DNA of 51,149 nt from Moraxella sp. (GCA_030525705.1 JAUNEE010000004.1:1-51149); one strand, 5' to 3'. Positions 26,933 to 35,250 are shown, counted from the first letter of the stretch. Numbers and translations: made by a program. The notes: generated by a model not told the origin, from the sequence alone.

Positions 26933-27817
26933 ATGCCACGCTCAAGCACTTTTTGCCAAACCTACAGCCATCGCCCAAAATCCACCCTTGTGACTGCTGT
27001 TGTGGCAGCGGTTTTTTTATCATTGGCAGGTTGTGCCAGCAAACCAACCAACCCTAGGGGGCTAAAAGCCAGTCAAGGTGGTACGCTTCCTGCTCGCTAT
27101 CAAGTACAAGCAGGTGACACCGTCAGCGGCATTGCGGCTCGCTACGGATTAAACTGGCGTGAACTCTCCGCACATAACAACCTAGATGCCAACCACACCA
27201 TTCGCATCGGGCAGTGGCTAAATTTCTCAGGCTTAACCAGCACAGGCAGCTTCGCTAAACAAAGCTATCCCAACCGCAGCCAAAGCACCCCTTCACCTAC
27301 CCGAACTCAAGCTCAGCCAGTGGCACAGCCCGCCCCCGTGACAGCCGCCAGTCCCGTACAGACAGTGCAGCAGAGCGTCAGCACGCCCACTGTCAGCCCA
27401 ACCCCAAACCAAAGCCACAGCACCTCCCTCATCGGCTCATCAGCGGTTATGGGCTTTAGCTACCCTGTGGGACGCAACAACCCCGTGGTCAGAAACTTCG
27501 GCACGCCCATCAATGCTGGCATGACAGAGGGTATGTTCTTTTCAGGCAGAGCAGGCGATGCTATTTTAGCAAGCAAAGCAGGGACAGTTGTGGCTGCCAA
27601 TCACAGCGGACGCCCCATGATTCTCATCGACCATGGCAACGGCTACAGCTCCACCTACTTTGATGTCCAAAATATCAGCGTACGCTCAGGACAAAATATC
27701 CGCACAGGGGAACAGCTTGGCGTAATGACCGCACAAACGTCCAGCGGTGCGGCTTTATTCGAATTTAGAATCAGCCGAAACGGTCGCTACATTGACCCTG
27801 TTTCGGTGTTGCGTTAA
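26933..27817 (+). CDS. NlpD-like lipoprotein: LysM plus degenerate M23 domain
   Basis: The 294-residue product has a lipoprotein signal ending in LSLAGC (Cys 34), a LysM peptidoglycan-binding domain (about residues 55-100, YQVQAGDTVSGIAARYGL then LNWRELSAHNNL), a Pro/Gln/Thr-rich linker and a C-terminal LytM/M23 fold. None of the M23 zinc ligands is kept: the H-x-G-x-D position reads FSGRAGD, the Y-x-H-L position reads YFDV, and the final H-L-H-F-E reads ALFEFR. It is therefore predicted to be non-catalytic, like E. coli NlpD and EnvC, and probably activates an amidase at the septum. Its stop codon overlaps that of convergent thiZ. Confidence 0.82.
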   Translation: MPRSSTFCQTYSHRPKSTLVTAVVAAVFLSLAGCASKPTNPRGLKASQGGTLPARYQVQAGDTVSGIAARYGLNWRELSAHNNLDANHTIRIGQWLNFSGLTSTGSFAKQSYPNRSQSTPSPTRTQAQPVAQPAPVTAASPVQTVQQSVSTPTVSPTPNQSHSTSLIGSSAVMGFSYPVGRNNPVVRNFGTPINAGMTEGMFFSGRAGDAILASKAGTVVAANHSGRPMILIDHGNGYSSTYFDVQNISVRSGQNIRTGEQLGVMTAQTSSGAALFEFRISRNGRYIDPVSVLR

Positions 27818-28542
27818 GCCCGCATGGCGGTTAAAATTGCTTCTTTTAACCGCCAGTACTCAGCCGATTTTAAAAACTCAGGGGATTTGTCAATAAAAAA
27901 CGACTCACTTAAGCGTGCAGGAAAGCCTGATAACACATAGATATAATCAGACAGATACATCGCTTCGTCAATGTCATGAGTAATCATTAAACAAGTCAGC
28001 CCGCTTTTTTGGCGAAACGCATTAAACCACGCATACATATCCGTCTTTGTTATAAAATCCAAGGCGGAAAATGGCTCATCTAACAGCATGATGTCATCAT
28101 TGCTCAAATAGGTTCTTAGAAGTGCTGCACGCTGTCTTTGACCTCCTGACAGCCTTGCAGGGTAGCTATCCATCAATCCTAGCAGCCCAAACGGCTCAAG
28201 CTTGGGCATGATGGCATTAAAGATGGCGTCTTTTCGCCATTTTTTTAACACAAGTGGCAAAGCGATGTTCTCATAGACCTTTTTAAAAGGCAGCAGCATA
28301 TCCTTTTGGAGCATATAACCCACATGACCCGCCTTGCCCGTGACGTCCGCCCCATCAATCAGCACCGCACCGTCCTTGGGGTGAATTAACCCTGCGGCGA
28401 TGTTAAACAGCGTGGTTTTACCCACGCCGCTTGCCCCAACAATGCTTACCACCTGCCCTTTTTCCACGGACAAAGACAAGTCATCAAATAATGGCTCTGC
28501 CAAAAAATGATGGCAAATCCCCTCAAGTCTCAACTTCGCCAC
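27814..28542 (-). CDS. thiZ: Thiamin-precursor ABC transporter ATP-binding protein
   Basis: The cytoplasmic ATPase of a thiamin-pyrimidine (formylaminopyrimidine-type) uptake system. The 242-residue product has Walker A GASGVGKT (residues 36-43), signature RLSGGQRQRAALLR, Walker B IMLLDEPFSALD and the switch His in LMITHDIDEAM. It belongs to the nitrate/taurine-type ATPases that work with NMT1/THI5-like binding proteins. The frame is open to a GTG at 28548, but GAGG lies five bases before the GTG at 28542, so I start there. It follows thiY by 12 bases and should be controlled by the same TPP riboswitch. Its stop interleaves with the NlpD-like gene's stop in TTAA. Confidence 0.82.
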   Translation of the reverse strand: MAKLRLEGICHHFLAEPLFDDLSLSVEKGQVVSIVGASGVGKTTLFNIAAGLIHPKDGAVLIDGADVTGKAGHVGYMLQKDMLLPFKKVYENIALPLVLKKWRKDAIFNAIMPKLEPFGLLGLMDSYPARLSGGQRQRAALLRTYLSNDDIMLLDEPFSALDFITKTDMYAWFNAFRQKSGLTCLMITHDIDEAMYLSDYIYVLSGFPARLSESFFIDKSPEFLKSAEYWRLKEAILTAMRA

Positions 28543-28554
28543 AAGCACCTCAAA

Positions 28555-29568
28555 TCACTGTGGTAGGTAGTCATTTGTTACCCCTGCTTGCGGTGCAAAT
28601 GCAGCCTCCACAAGTTTTTGCTCACTCACCCAAGTAAAAAATCTGTCCCAGCGTGCATAATCAAACCGCCCCCAACTGCCATCGCTCGCCAGATATGTGG
28701 GTGAAATATAAGCTTGGCTTTGTTTGGCAAGTTCAGCATTCATTTCAGGCACGTGCTTAATGAGAATATCCGCCGCTTCAGCAGGATTCTTTGCAGCGAA
28801 CACATAACCATCATGAATGGCGGACAACGCTTTTTTGTAACGCTCAGGATTTTGGGCAAGGCTATCACTGTTAGCGATTAAAATCGGTGAATAATAATCG
28901 AACACAGGATTGGCATCTTTTAAATAAAAAAAGTTGGTCTCCACGCCTTTTAAACCCGCATGAACGCCATCCCAACTATAATACGCCAAAATATAATCAA
29001 ACTGATTCATACGCAAAGCGGTCGCCGCATCTGTCGCCTCCCCTGGAATGGGATTTAAAGGCGTACCCACAAGACTTGCCACGGTCGCATCATCGACAGG
29101 GTCTTCCCAAGTGGAATAACGCTTACCCTTTAAATCCGCTGCACTGTTCGCCCCTAATGACTTCAAGGATAACAGCCCTGCACTGTTCGTCTGCGTAATG
29201 GCAGCCACAGCGGTAATCGGCTCGCCTTTATTTAGGCGTTTTACCATATTCGGCTGAAAATACACCCCGAAGTCCGCACGCTTGGTCGAAACCAGCGTTG
29301 ACGTGCTGTCCTCACTAGGCTGTACGATTTTAGCATCAAAGCCCGCCTGCTTAAAGTAGCCTTGATCAAGCGCCACATACAGTCCTGTGTGATTGGTATT
29401 TGGTACCCAATCAAGGGCGATAACCAGCGTCTCCAGTGACCCGTCCGCCTTGGCAGTGGCTGTTTCTTGATTGTTAGTACAGCCCACCAAAGCAACACTC
29501 ACAGCAGACATGAGAGTCAAACCGACGCCCATCTTTTTTAACAAAACACCCTTTAAAGCAACTTGCAT
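28555..29568 (-). CDS. thiY: Thiamin-precursor ABC transporter substrate-binding lipoprotein (NMT1/THI5-like)
   Basis: The periplasmic receptor of the system, probably for a formylaminopyrimidine or related thiamin degradation product. The 337-residue protein has a lipoprotein signal ending SVALVGC (Cys 30). The NMT1/THI5 domain opens with LVIALDWVPNTNHTGLYVAL and DQGYFKQAGFDAKI, the hallmark of pyrimidine-binding members. AAGGAG lies 6 bases before the ATG at 29568; the frame is open a further 8 codons, but those lie in the T-tract of the upstream terminator. It is directly downstream of a TPP riboswitch, which gives independent support for the thiamin link. thiZ follows on the same strand. 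Confidence 0.85.
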   Translation of the reverse strand: MQVALKGVLLKKMGVGLTLMSAVSVALVGCTNNQETATAKADGSLETLVIALDWVPNTNHTGLYVALDQGYFKQAGFDAKIVQPSEDSTSTLVSTKRADFGVYFQPNMVKRLNKGEPITAVAAITQTNSAGLLSLKSLGANSAADLKGKRYSTWEDPVDDATVASLVGTPLNPIPGEATDAATALRMNQFDYILAYYSWDGVHAGLKGVETNFFYLKDANPVFDYYSPILIANSDSLAQNPERYKKALSAIHDGYVFAAKNPAEAADILIKHVPEMNAELAKQSQAYISPTYLASDGSWGRFDYARWDRFFTWVSEQKLVEAAFAPQAGVTNDYLPQ

Positions 29569-29582
29569 TGTTTTCTCCTTGT

Positions 29583-29618
29583 AAAAAAACAAAAACCCTC
29601 AGGCATACAGCCCAAAGG
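29583..29618 (-). terminator. Terminator of the TPP riboswitch expression platform
   Basis: On the minus strand CCTTTGGGC, loop TGTAT, GCCTGAGGG form a nine-pair stem (three G-U pairs), followed by a run of Ts broken by one G. It lies between the riboswitch aptamer and the thiY Shine-Dalgarno, so it is the likely ligand-controlled terminator. Confidence 0.75.
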
Positions 29619-29668
29619 TCATAAAAAACAACACAGCCAATCTTGGCGTGACACGCACTTAGCTTTTT

Positions 29669-29743
29669 TAGTTTCCTACGCCAGTATTAACTGTATCAGG
29701 TTCACGGGTATCATCTCAGCCTTATAAAATAAAGCACCCCGAC
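29669..29743 (-). promoter_or_regulatory. TPP riboswitch (THI element)
   Basis: The minus strand carries the thi-box hallmarks in order: GGGGTGC, a variable arm, GGCTGAGATGATACCC, GTGAACCTGATACAGTTAAT and ACTGGCGTAGGAAACT. CTGAGA and ACCTGAT are the conserved ligand-pocket sequences that bind thiamin pyrophosphate. It precedes thiY (start at 29568) and is followed by a terminator hairpin, so TPP is expected to stop transcription of thiYZ. Confidence 0.93.
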
Positions 29744-29829
29744 TATTGCTTGCTTGATTTTAGAATAAAGACCCACGCTTGTCAAGCGATACAAGCAGAA
29801 TAACTTAGCACCCAAACACAGCTTATTTT

Positions 29830-30609
29830 TTATTTTTCAAAACGATACGCCAGCACCTTTTTTTCCAAAAGCTTGACAAAACCGATAAGCAACAAAGTCA
29901 AAACACTAATAAAAAATATCACCGAAAACATATTATCCAGCTCGTACGACTTACGCACACGGGTCATATACACCCCAAGTCCGTGATAACCGCCCAGCCA
30001 CTCCGCCACCACAGCAGAAATCAACGCATAAGACAACGCCACCTTTAACCCTGTAAAAAAATAGCCCATCGCTGCAGGAATTTTAAGATGGCGGTACAGC
30101 TGATAGCGGCTCGCCTGCATGGATTTAAAAAGATTCAACTCATCATGCCCCACAGAATAATAGCCATCTAAAAGTGCGATGGTCATCGGGAAAAACACCG
30201 ACAGCACCACGAGCACCACCTTGGGCGTAATGCCATACCCAAGCCAAATAACCAACAGCGGTGCAATGGCGATGGTCGGTATGGTCTGATTTAAAAGCAG
30301 CACAGGATAGACGGTTTTTTTAAAGCCCTCGGACAAATCCATCAAAATCGACAATATAAAGCTTAAAACAAGCCCAATCATCGTCCCAAAAAATGCCGTG
30401 GCAAGCGTATACTTCGCATGCCCCATCAACAGCCAAAAATCCTCTAAAAATGCCTGCCAAATCTGCCATGGCGAGGGTAAAAGATATTCAGGCAGCAGCC
30501 CAAATCCAACCACCGCCTGCCACACCAACAAAATCCCCACCACCAAGGCGTAGTCAAGCAGTCCTGAAAACCAGTTGGTCGCATAGTGTTTGAGTGGTGT
30601 TTTTCGCAT
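29830..30609 (-). CDS. thiX: Thiamin-precursor ABC transporter permease
   Basis: The 259-residue integral membrane protein has about six membrane segments and the binding-protein-dependent permease fold: PSPWQIWQAFLEDFWLL near the N terminus and the EAA-like cytoplasmic loop SMQASRYQLYRHLKIPAAMGYFFTGLKVAL, which contacts the ATPase. It groups with SsuC/ThiX permeases. The frame is open 42 codons further upstream, but the ATG at 30609 matches the family N terminus, and the upstream stretch covers the promoter region (TTGACA at 30645-30650 read on the minus strand). It is in the same direction as thiY but lies upstream of the TPP riboswitch rather than behind it. Confidence 0.85.
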   Translation of the reverse strand: MRKTPLKHYATNWFSGLLDYALVVGILLVWQAVVGFGLLPEYLLPSPWQIWQAFLEDFWLLMGHAKYTLATAFFGTMIGLVLSFILSILMDLSEGFKKTVYPVLLLNQTIPTIAIAPLLVIWLGYGITPKVVLVVLSVFFPMTIALLDGYYSVGHDELNLFKSMQASRYQLYRHLKIPAAMGYFFTGLKVALSYALISAVVAEWLGGYHGLGVYMTRVRKSYELDNMFSVIFFISVLTLLLIGFVKLLEKKVLAYRFEK

Positions 30610-30697
30610 AATAAGCAACAAAAATACATAAAAAGTATGATAAATGTCAATTATGGTAGCACACAGCCAAAAAAAACACAACCAAGCCCAAAAATCA

Positions 30698-31387
30698 TTA
30701 ATTGTCTTTTTTTGGTCGTGTGTATTTTTTACCAAGCTTCGTCAGCCCGACTCGATAAAAAACCGCCATCATCGAGATGATGATAATCGGTAAAAGCAGC
30801 CCCAAATACCCCACCCGCACAAACAGCACCGCCCCCATAACACCCCCGCCACAAAAGCCGTACCACAGTGCCGCCTGAAACAGCACTACGGATTTTTTTA
30901 TGCCTCGCCCTGCCAAAAAATTCCCGATGGCTGAACCCATGTCGGACGTCAGCCCTGTCAAATGCGTGGTACGAATAATCGCCCCACTATAGGTGGTGAC
31001 CATGGCATTCTGCAGTCCGCACGCCATCGCCGCAAACAACTGCCCCCAAAACAGCCCACGATACAGCAATAAAAATGCCATGCATAAAAGCACCACCTCA
31101 ATCACCAAGGCAATTTCATAACGCCGTCCCACCCGAAAAGAACGCCCACCCACCACATAACCGCTAATCACCGAACCCAATAAAAACGCCAGCAAAGTCA
31201 AACACACAAAGCCTAAAAATGCCCAGTCCCCCGCCACAATGGCATTCGCAAATAAGGTGACATTGCCCGTCACGTGTGAAGCGGACAAATGCGTAAATCC
31301 GACCAAAGTCGTGCTGTTCACGCACCCCGCTGAAAACGCCAAAATCACCGCTCCGTATAATGACCATCTTGGCAATCTATCAAACAC
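30698..31387 (-). CDS. DUF1275 (YoaK-like) membrane protein
   Basis: The 229-residue protein has six or more hydrophobic segments and the DUF1275 pattern: AGCVNSTTLVGFTHLSASHVTGN near the N terminus, AMACGLQNAMVTTYSGAIIRTTHLTG in the middle and TSDMGSAIGNFL after it. The family's function is unknown; the glycine-rich and Thr-His motifs inside the membrane suggest a small-molecule or ion transporter. The start is a GTG at 31387 with GGGGGA just upstream. The thiX promoter lies between its stop and thiX, so it is probably a separate transcription unit. Confidence 0.8.
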   Translation of the reverse strand: MFDRLPRWSLYGAVILAFSAGCVNSTTLVGFTHLSASHVTGNVTLFANAIVAGDWAFLGFVCLTLLAFLLGSVISGYVVGGRSFRVGRRYEIALVIEVVLLCMAFLLLYRGLFWGQLFAAMACGLQNAMVTTYSGAIIRTTHLTGLTSDMGSAIGNFLAGRGIKKSVVLFQAALWYGFCGGGVMGAVLFVRVGYLGLLLPIIIISMMAVFYRVGLTKLGKKYTRPKKDN

Positions 31388-31461
31388 ACATCCCCCGAAT
31401 GCTAATTACAGTTATGATTTCATTATAAAATATTTTTAAACAAAGCAGCAACATTTATCAC

Positions 31462-31496
31462 AAAAAAATACCCCGACCAAAGTCAGGGTGTTTTTA
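31462..31496 (-). terminator. Intrinsic terminator of fabI
   Basis: On the minus strand CCCTGAC, loop TTTG, GTCGGGG (one G-U pair) is followed by A then seven Ts. It lies 32 bases after the fabI stop. Confidence 0.8.
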
Positions 31497-31527
31497 CAAA
31501 AACATCACAGGGACGCTTAGACTGCCA

Positions 31528-32334
31528 TCATTCCTCATCATCATCGGAAAATAACCGCTCGCTCATTCCCACCGTATTAAAGCCTGCGTCCACGAACAAA
31601 ATCTCGCCCGTAATTCCACTTGCCCAAGGCGACAGCAAAAATAAAGACGCATTGCCCACTTCTTCTTGGGTGACGTTTCTTTGTAGTGGGGTGATTTTTT
31701 CATTCATGTCCAGCATACGGCGGAACGACTTAATGCCACTTGCTGCCAACGTGCGAATAGGCCCTGCCGAAATGGCATTCACCCGAATACCGTCCGCTCC
31801 CAGCGAGCTTGCCAAATAACGCACAGACGCTTCAAGGCTGGCTTTGGCAAGCCCCATCACATTATAATTTGGCAACACCGAAATACTGCCTTCATACGTC
31901 AAGGTCAAAAGTGAGCCTTGTCTTTTGGCAAGTAAATCACGGCTGGCTTTGGCAAGTGCCACAAAGCTGTAAGCACTAATGTCATGGGCAATGGCAAAGC
32001 CCTCACGGGTGGTTGCATCCGTAAAGTCGCCATCAAGCTGGTCGGCAGGGGCAAAGCCAATGGCGTGCACCACCCCATCAATGCCATCACCCCACACGTT
32101 GGCAACGTCAGTAAAGCATTTTACAATCTCATCGTCCGAGCCGACATCGCAGGGCAGTACCGCCACCGCATTAAAGGCTTCGGCTGCCATGTCCACCCGT
32201 TTTTTGATTTTATCATTTGGGTAAGTCAAAATCAGCTCTGCCCCCTCACGGTGCAAGCTCTCCGCAATCGCCCACGCAATAGACAGCTTACTGGCGATGC
32301 CCGTCACCACAAATCGTTTGCCTTTTAATAGCAT
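31528..32334 (-). CDS. fabI: Enoyl-[acyl-carrier-protein] reductase FabI
   Basis: NADH-dependent last step of fatty acid elongation and the usual target of triclosan. The 268-residue protein is a short-chain dehydrogenase: cofactor loop [19 protein letters not shown] with the FabI-type Gly-Ile-x-Ser-x-x-S pattern, [12 protein letters not shown], and the catalytic Tyr and Lys in [15 protein letters not shown], followed by [20 protein letters not shown], a FabI signature. The acidic tail DDDEE is not typical and adds a few residues. It is transcribed away from folE; the gap between them holds one copy of the dispersed repeat. Confidence 0.95.
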   Translation of the reverse strand: MLLKGKRFVVTGIASKLSIAWAIAESLHREGAELILTYPNDKIKKRVDMAAEAFNAVAVLPCDVGSDDEIVKCFTDVANVWGDGIDGVVHAIGFAPADQLDGDFTDATTREGFAIAHDISAYSFVALAKASRDLLAKRQGSLLTLTYEGSISVLPNYNVMGLAKASLEASVRYLASSLGADGIRVNAISAGPIRTLAASGIKSFRRMLDMNEKITPLQRNVTQEEVGNASLFLLSPWASGITGEILFVDAGFNTVGMSERLFSDDDEE

Positions 32335-32360
32335 AAAACAATCCTAAATTTTAAATATAC

Positions 32361-32453
32361 TGCAAAATAGATTTTCCGCCCACCTAAAAGCCATGCCCGC
32401 AGGTAGGAAAACCATAGCCGTTCAACCAAACTCACCACGAACAGCTTTTCTGG
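32361..32453 (+). repeat. Dispersed intergenic repeat, copy C
   Basis: The 93-base stretch matches copy A (minus strand) along its length: TGCAAAA-TAG-TTTT-CG-CCC, then AAGCCATGCC, GG-GGAAAACCAT-GCCGTTCAAC, CTCACCACGA and CTTTTC. It lies between fabI and folE, upstream of the folE promoter. Its terminal stem is weaker than in copies A and B. Confidence 0.65.
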
Positions 32454-32561
32454 TTTCGCAGTCAGTTTTTCGTCAAAGTCAGTTTATTTTAGCATAAAAA
32501 TTTAAGAAATGGGGAAAAATGTTACGATTGTAAACTTTTTATAATAAATGAAACAAATGAT

Positions 32562-32590
32562 TTGGCAAAATGACTATTTTTCGTTATAAT
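32562..32590 (+). promoter_or_regulatory. folE promoter
   Basis: TTGGCA (32562-32567), a 17-base spacer and TATAAT (32585-32590), the best sigma-70 type promoter in the window. An in-frame ATG at 32570 lies inside it and so cannot be the translation start. Confidence 0.75.
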
Positions 32591-32620
32591 ACTGCATTTA
32601 TCGTTTATTTAGTCTTTTTT

Positions 32621-33247
32621 ATGTGCCAACATTGCGACAGTCACCCCTATGCCATTCACGCTCCCTTTACTTTTAATGTGGACGACACCGCCAAGCATTA
32701 CGCCAGCATCATTGAAAATGCAGGCGAAAATCTAGACCGTGAAGGGCTGCTTGATACGCCCATGCGTGCCGCCAAAGCCTTTCGGGACTTGACTGTGGGT
32801 TATCACCAAAATCTGCACGAAGTCGCCAACGATGCCGTCTTTACCAGCGATAACCGTGAGCTGGTCTTGGTACAAAACATTGAATTTTATTCACTTTGTG
32901 AACATCATCTACTGCCGTTTTTTGGTGTGGCACACATTGGCTATCTGCCAGAAGGTAAAGTGTTAGGGCTATCTAAGCTTGCCCGCATTGTGGATATGTA
33001 CGCCAGACGGCTACAAATCCAAGAAAACCTAACCAAGCAAGTTGCCACCGCAATCCAAGAGCTAACCGATTGTCGTGGCGTGGCGGTGGTGATGGACGCA
33101 AGCCATATGTGCATGATGATGCGTGGCGTGGGCAAGCAACAATCCACCACCCGCACCACCAGTATGCTGGGCATTTATGAAACCGACACTCAAGCTCGGA
33201 ATGAATTTTTAAGCACCATTCCAAAAAGAGTGCCTGCGTTTGGTTGA
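32621..33247 (+). CDS. folE: GTP cyclohydrolase I FolE
   Basis: Converts GTP to dihydroneopterin triphosphate, the first step of folate synthesis. The 208-residue protein has the zinc ligands of the family: Cys 93 and His 96 in [14 protein letters not shown], and Cys 164 in [34 protein letters not shown] and RTTSMLG complete the pattern. I choose the ATG at 32621 because the -10 element ends at 32590, which excludes the more upstream in-frame ATG. This is the zinc-dependent FolE type rather than FolE2. Copies C and B of the dispersed repeat flank the gene on either side in the same orientation. Confidence 0.95.
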   Translation: MCQHCDSHPYAIHAPFTFNVDDTAKHYASIIENAGENLDREGLLDTPMRAAKAFRDLTVGYHQNLHEVANDAVFTSDNRELVLVQNIEFYSLCEHHLLPFFGVAHIGYLPEGKVLGLSKLARIVDMYARRLQIQENLTKQVATAIQELTDCRGVAVVMDASHMCMMMRGVGKQQSTTRTTSMLGIYETDTQARNEFLSTIPKRVPAFG

Positions 33248-33299
33248 TTTGGGAAAGTTTTATCAAGGGTAAATATTATTATTTGCCCTTTTTATTTAA

Positions 33300-33400
33300 A
33301 CTTCCTACAATGCCAACAATACTAATTTTTTTCACTCCAAGCCATGCCTACAAGCGGCAAAACAGTGACGGCTTGACAAGCTCAGCACGGACGGTTTTTA
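33300..33400 (+). repeat. Dispersed intergenic repeat, copy B
   Basis: Starts with ACTTCCT as copy A does on its minus strand. From AGCCATGCCT (33340) onward it aligns with copy A: AAAAC-GTG-CGG-T-GACAA-CTCA and CGGTTTTT. The 3' end (AAAAC ... GTTTTT) can act as the folE terminator. It lies between folE and the bestrophin-like gene. Confidence 0.65.
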
Positions 33401-33427
33401 CAGTACGCTTTTAATCACCATAAAAAA

Positions 33428-34342
33428 TCAATGATACCAATATTCCTTATCCGCTTGCCCTGCTTTTGGCATGGGCATATTCAGCAGATTTAGGGTTTCT
33501 CGCTCCATGAGCCGCACCATTGTATCCAAAGGCAAATCATGGTCAGAATCACCAAATGGCTCTTCTAATTGATGACTTAATGCATCAAGCCCCAAAAGCA
33601 AATAAGAAATCAAACCCACAAGCAATACCGCCCAAAGCCCCATTTCTCCCGTCAACCCAAAAGGCAACGCCCAGCAAAAACAAAACACCGCTCTATGCAG
33701 TAACACCGAATACGGAAAAGGCAAAGGCGTATTTAAAATACGGTCGCAACCTGCTTGGACATTACCCATTTCTATTAAATGCTTTTGAATGCTGGTATAA
33801 ATAATGTCGCTGATTTGCCCATCTTTAACAGCCGTGATTAAAGTTTTTTGCATTTTTTCTAAAATGCGTTGGGGTGGGTTAATATCATTACCTAAAAGTA
33901 TAATAAAGTCATCATCTAAATGATAATAATCTTTAAACCACTCTGTATTTATTGGCTTATGGCGTAGACGGTCTCTTAAAAAAGACACAAACACAAGCAT
34001 ATCCAGCAATAAACTTTGGCGAATGTCTTTATCCAAAAACAGCGTATCCCGACTAAAATGGCGGGTATTGGCAATCAGCCAGCCCCACAATTTTCTCCCT
34101 TCCCACCAGCGTTCATAGCAGGCATTATTTCTAAATCCCAAAAAGATGGAAATCACCACCCCAAAAATGGTAAAACCTGCTGCAGGAATTTCACCGACAA
34201 AAGAAAATTGATAATAATTTAATGCCCACGCCAATAAAGACAGCACCATCACCCCAATGATGGTTGGGTAAATTCTAGATAATATCGTTCCATGCCAAGC
34301 AAATAATAAGGATAAGCGATTTTCTTTATTTCGGACAATCAT
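33428..34342 (-). CDS. Bestrophin-like (UPF0187/YneE) membrane protein
   Basis: The 304-residue protein has the bestrophin/RFP-TM arrangement: an N-terminal cytoplasmic stretch and membrane helix (SRIYPTIIGVMVLSLLAWAL), then GVVISIFLGFRNNACYERWWEGRKLWG, which is the diagnostic segment, and a C-terminal PFGDSDHDLPLDTMVR. Bacterial homologues form pentameric ion channels, typically with cation or anion selectivity set by the neck residues. I cannot tell which ion. The gene is rather AT-rich, transcribed alone, and its stop lies close to repeat copy B. Confidence 0.85.
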   Translation of the reverse strand: MIVRNKENRLSLLFAWHGTILSRIYPTIIGVMVLSLLAWALNYYQFSFVGEIPAAGFTIFGVVISIFLGFRNNACYERWWEGRKLWGWLIANTRHFSRDTLFLDKDIRQSLLLDMLVFVSFLRDRLRHKPINTEWFKDYYHLDDDFIILLGNDINPPQRILEKMQKTLITAVKDGQISDIIYTSIQKHLIEMGNVQAGCDRILNTPLPFPYSVLLHRAVFCFCWALPFGLTGEMGLWAVLLVGLISYLLLGLDALSHQLEEPFGDSDHDLPLDTMVRLMERETLNLLNMPMPKAGQADKEYWYH

Positions 34343-34402
34343 ATTATACAGTCATTGGGTATATTTAAAAAAATTTCTGTTGCTTTTGATTTTATATGAG
34401 AT

Positions 34403-34439
34403 AAAAAACCGCTACGATTTTTAATTCGAACGGTTTTTT
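34403..34439 (-). terminator. Intrinsic terminator of the esterase gene
   Basis: AAAAAACCG (34403-34411) pairs with CGGTTTTTT (34431-34439), and both strands have T-tracts. It lies just after the stop of the minus-strand esterase gene (34461). Confidence 0.8.
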
Positions 34440-34460
34440 ATTTTTTAATAAGGCTTGATT

Positions 34461-35129
34461 TTATGCTAAAACTTCAGTCAACCAATGACGAATATCCATA
34501 ATCTCTTTCATGCCGACATTATGCTCAATCGGATAAGTTTTTAGCACAGGATTAAAACCTAAACCCATCAAACTCTCCACAGCAAGGCGAGCAAATCTTG
34601 GTGACACCACACCATCAAAATCGCCATGGCAAATTAAAACAGGCAAATCCCTGTCCGCTTTAACATGTCCGTCAAATTCATTTTCAGTGGCAAAATAAGT
34701 GGATAACGCCATAAGTCCGCCCAAGCCCTGCACGCTCATCGCTGTATGGTAGGCAACCGCCCCGCCTTGCGAAAAGCCCGCAATGACAATATCTTTTAAT
34801 GCCACACCCCGAGTGGTCTCAACTTGGATAATATTAAAAATGCGTTCAAAGGACTTTTCAATACCTACCACATCGACTTTTCTTGAGATGTCGCCCATCT
34901 CTAAAATATCATACCAAGACGACATCACATAACCACCATTCACCGTCACAGGGGCGTGCGGAGCGTGAGGGAAAATAAATTTAACCGCAACGGGTAAGTT
35001 CAATTCTGGCACAATCGGCACAAAATCACGACCATTCGCCCCCAACCCATGCAACCAAATCACCACTTTTTTAATGGTGTCTTTTGGCAGATTTTCAGGA
35101 TTATGGTAAACAACTTCAGACTGATTCAT
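34461..35129 (-). CDS. Phospholipase/carboxylesterase family serine hydrolase
   Basis: The 222-residue alpha/beta hydrolase belongs to the acyl-protein thioesterase/carboxylesterase (EstB-like) family. The oxyanion-hole region WLHGLGANGRDF is at the start, the nucleophile is Ser 120 in VIAGFSQGGAVA, and the triad is completed by Asp 172 in HGDFDGVVSP and His 203 in YPIEHNVGM. The substrate is probably a short-chain ester or a lysophospholipid; the natural one is unknown. No signal peptide is present. The frame is open for over 120 codons upstream, but that part overlaps the divergent gene at 35251 and shows no protein-like features, so the ATG at 35129 is the start. Confidence 0.85.
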   Translation of the reverse strand: MNQSEVVYHNPENLPKDTIKKVVIWLHGLGANGRDFVPIVPELNLPVAVKFIFPHAPHAPVTVNGGYVMSSWYDILEMGDISRKVDVVGIEKSFERIFNIIQVETTRGVALKDIVIAGFSQGGAVAYHTAMSVQGLGGLMALSTYFATENEFDGHVKADRDLPVLICHGDFDGVVSPRFARLAVESLMGLGFNPVLKTYPIEHNVGMKEIMDIRHWLTEVLA

Positions 35130-35250
35130 AACAATTCCCAAAAAATAAAGATTTATCATCATAACATAAAAATCATACTCACATAAAGCTACATTTTTTA
35201 TGCCCAAACTTGTTATAATAGTCTGATTTTTAACAACCATAGAGGCAGTT

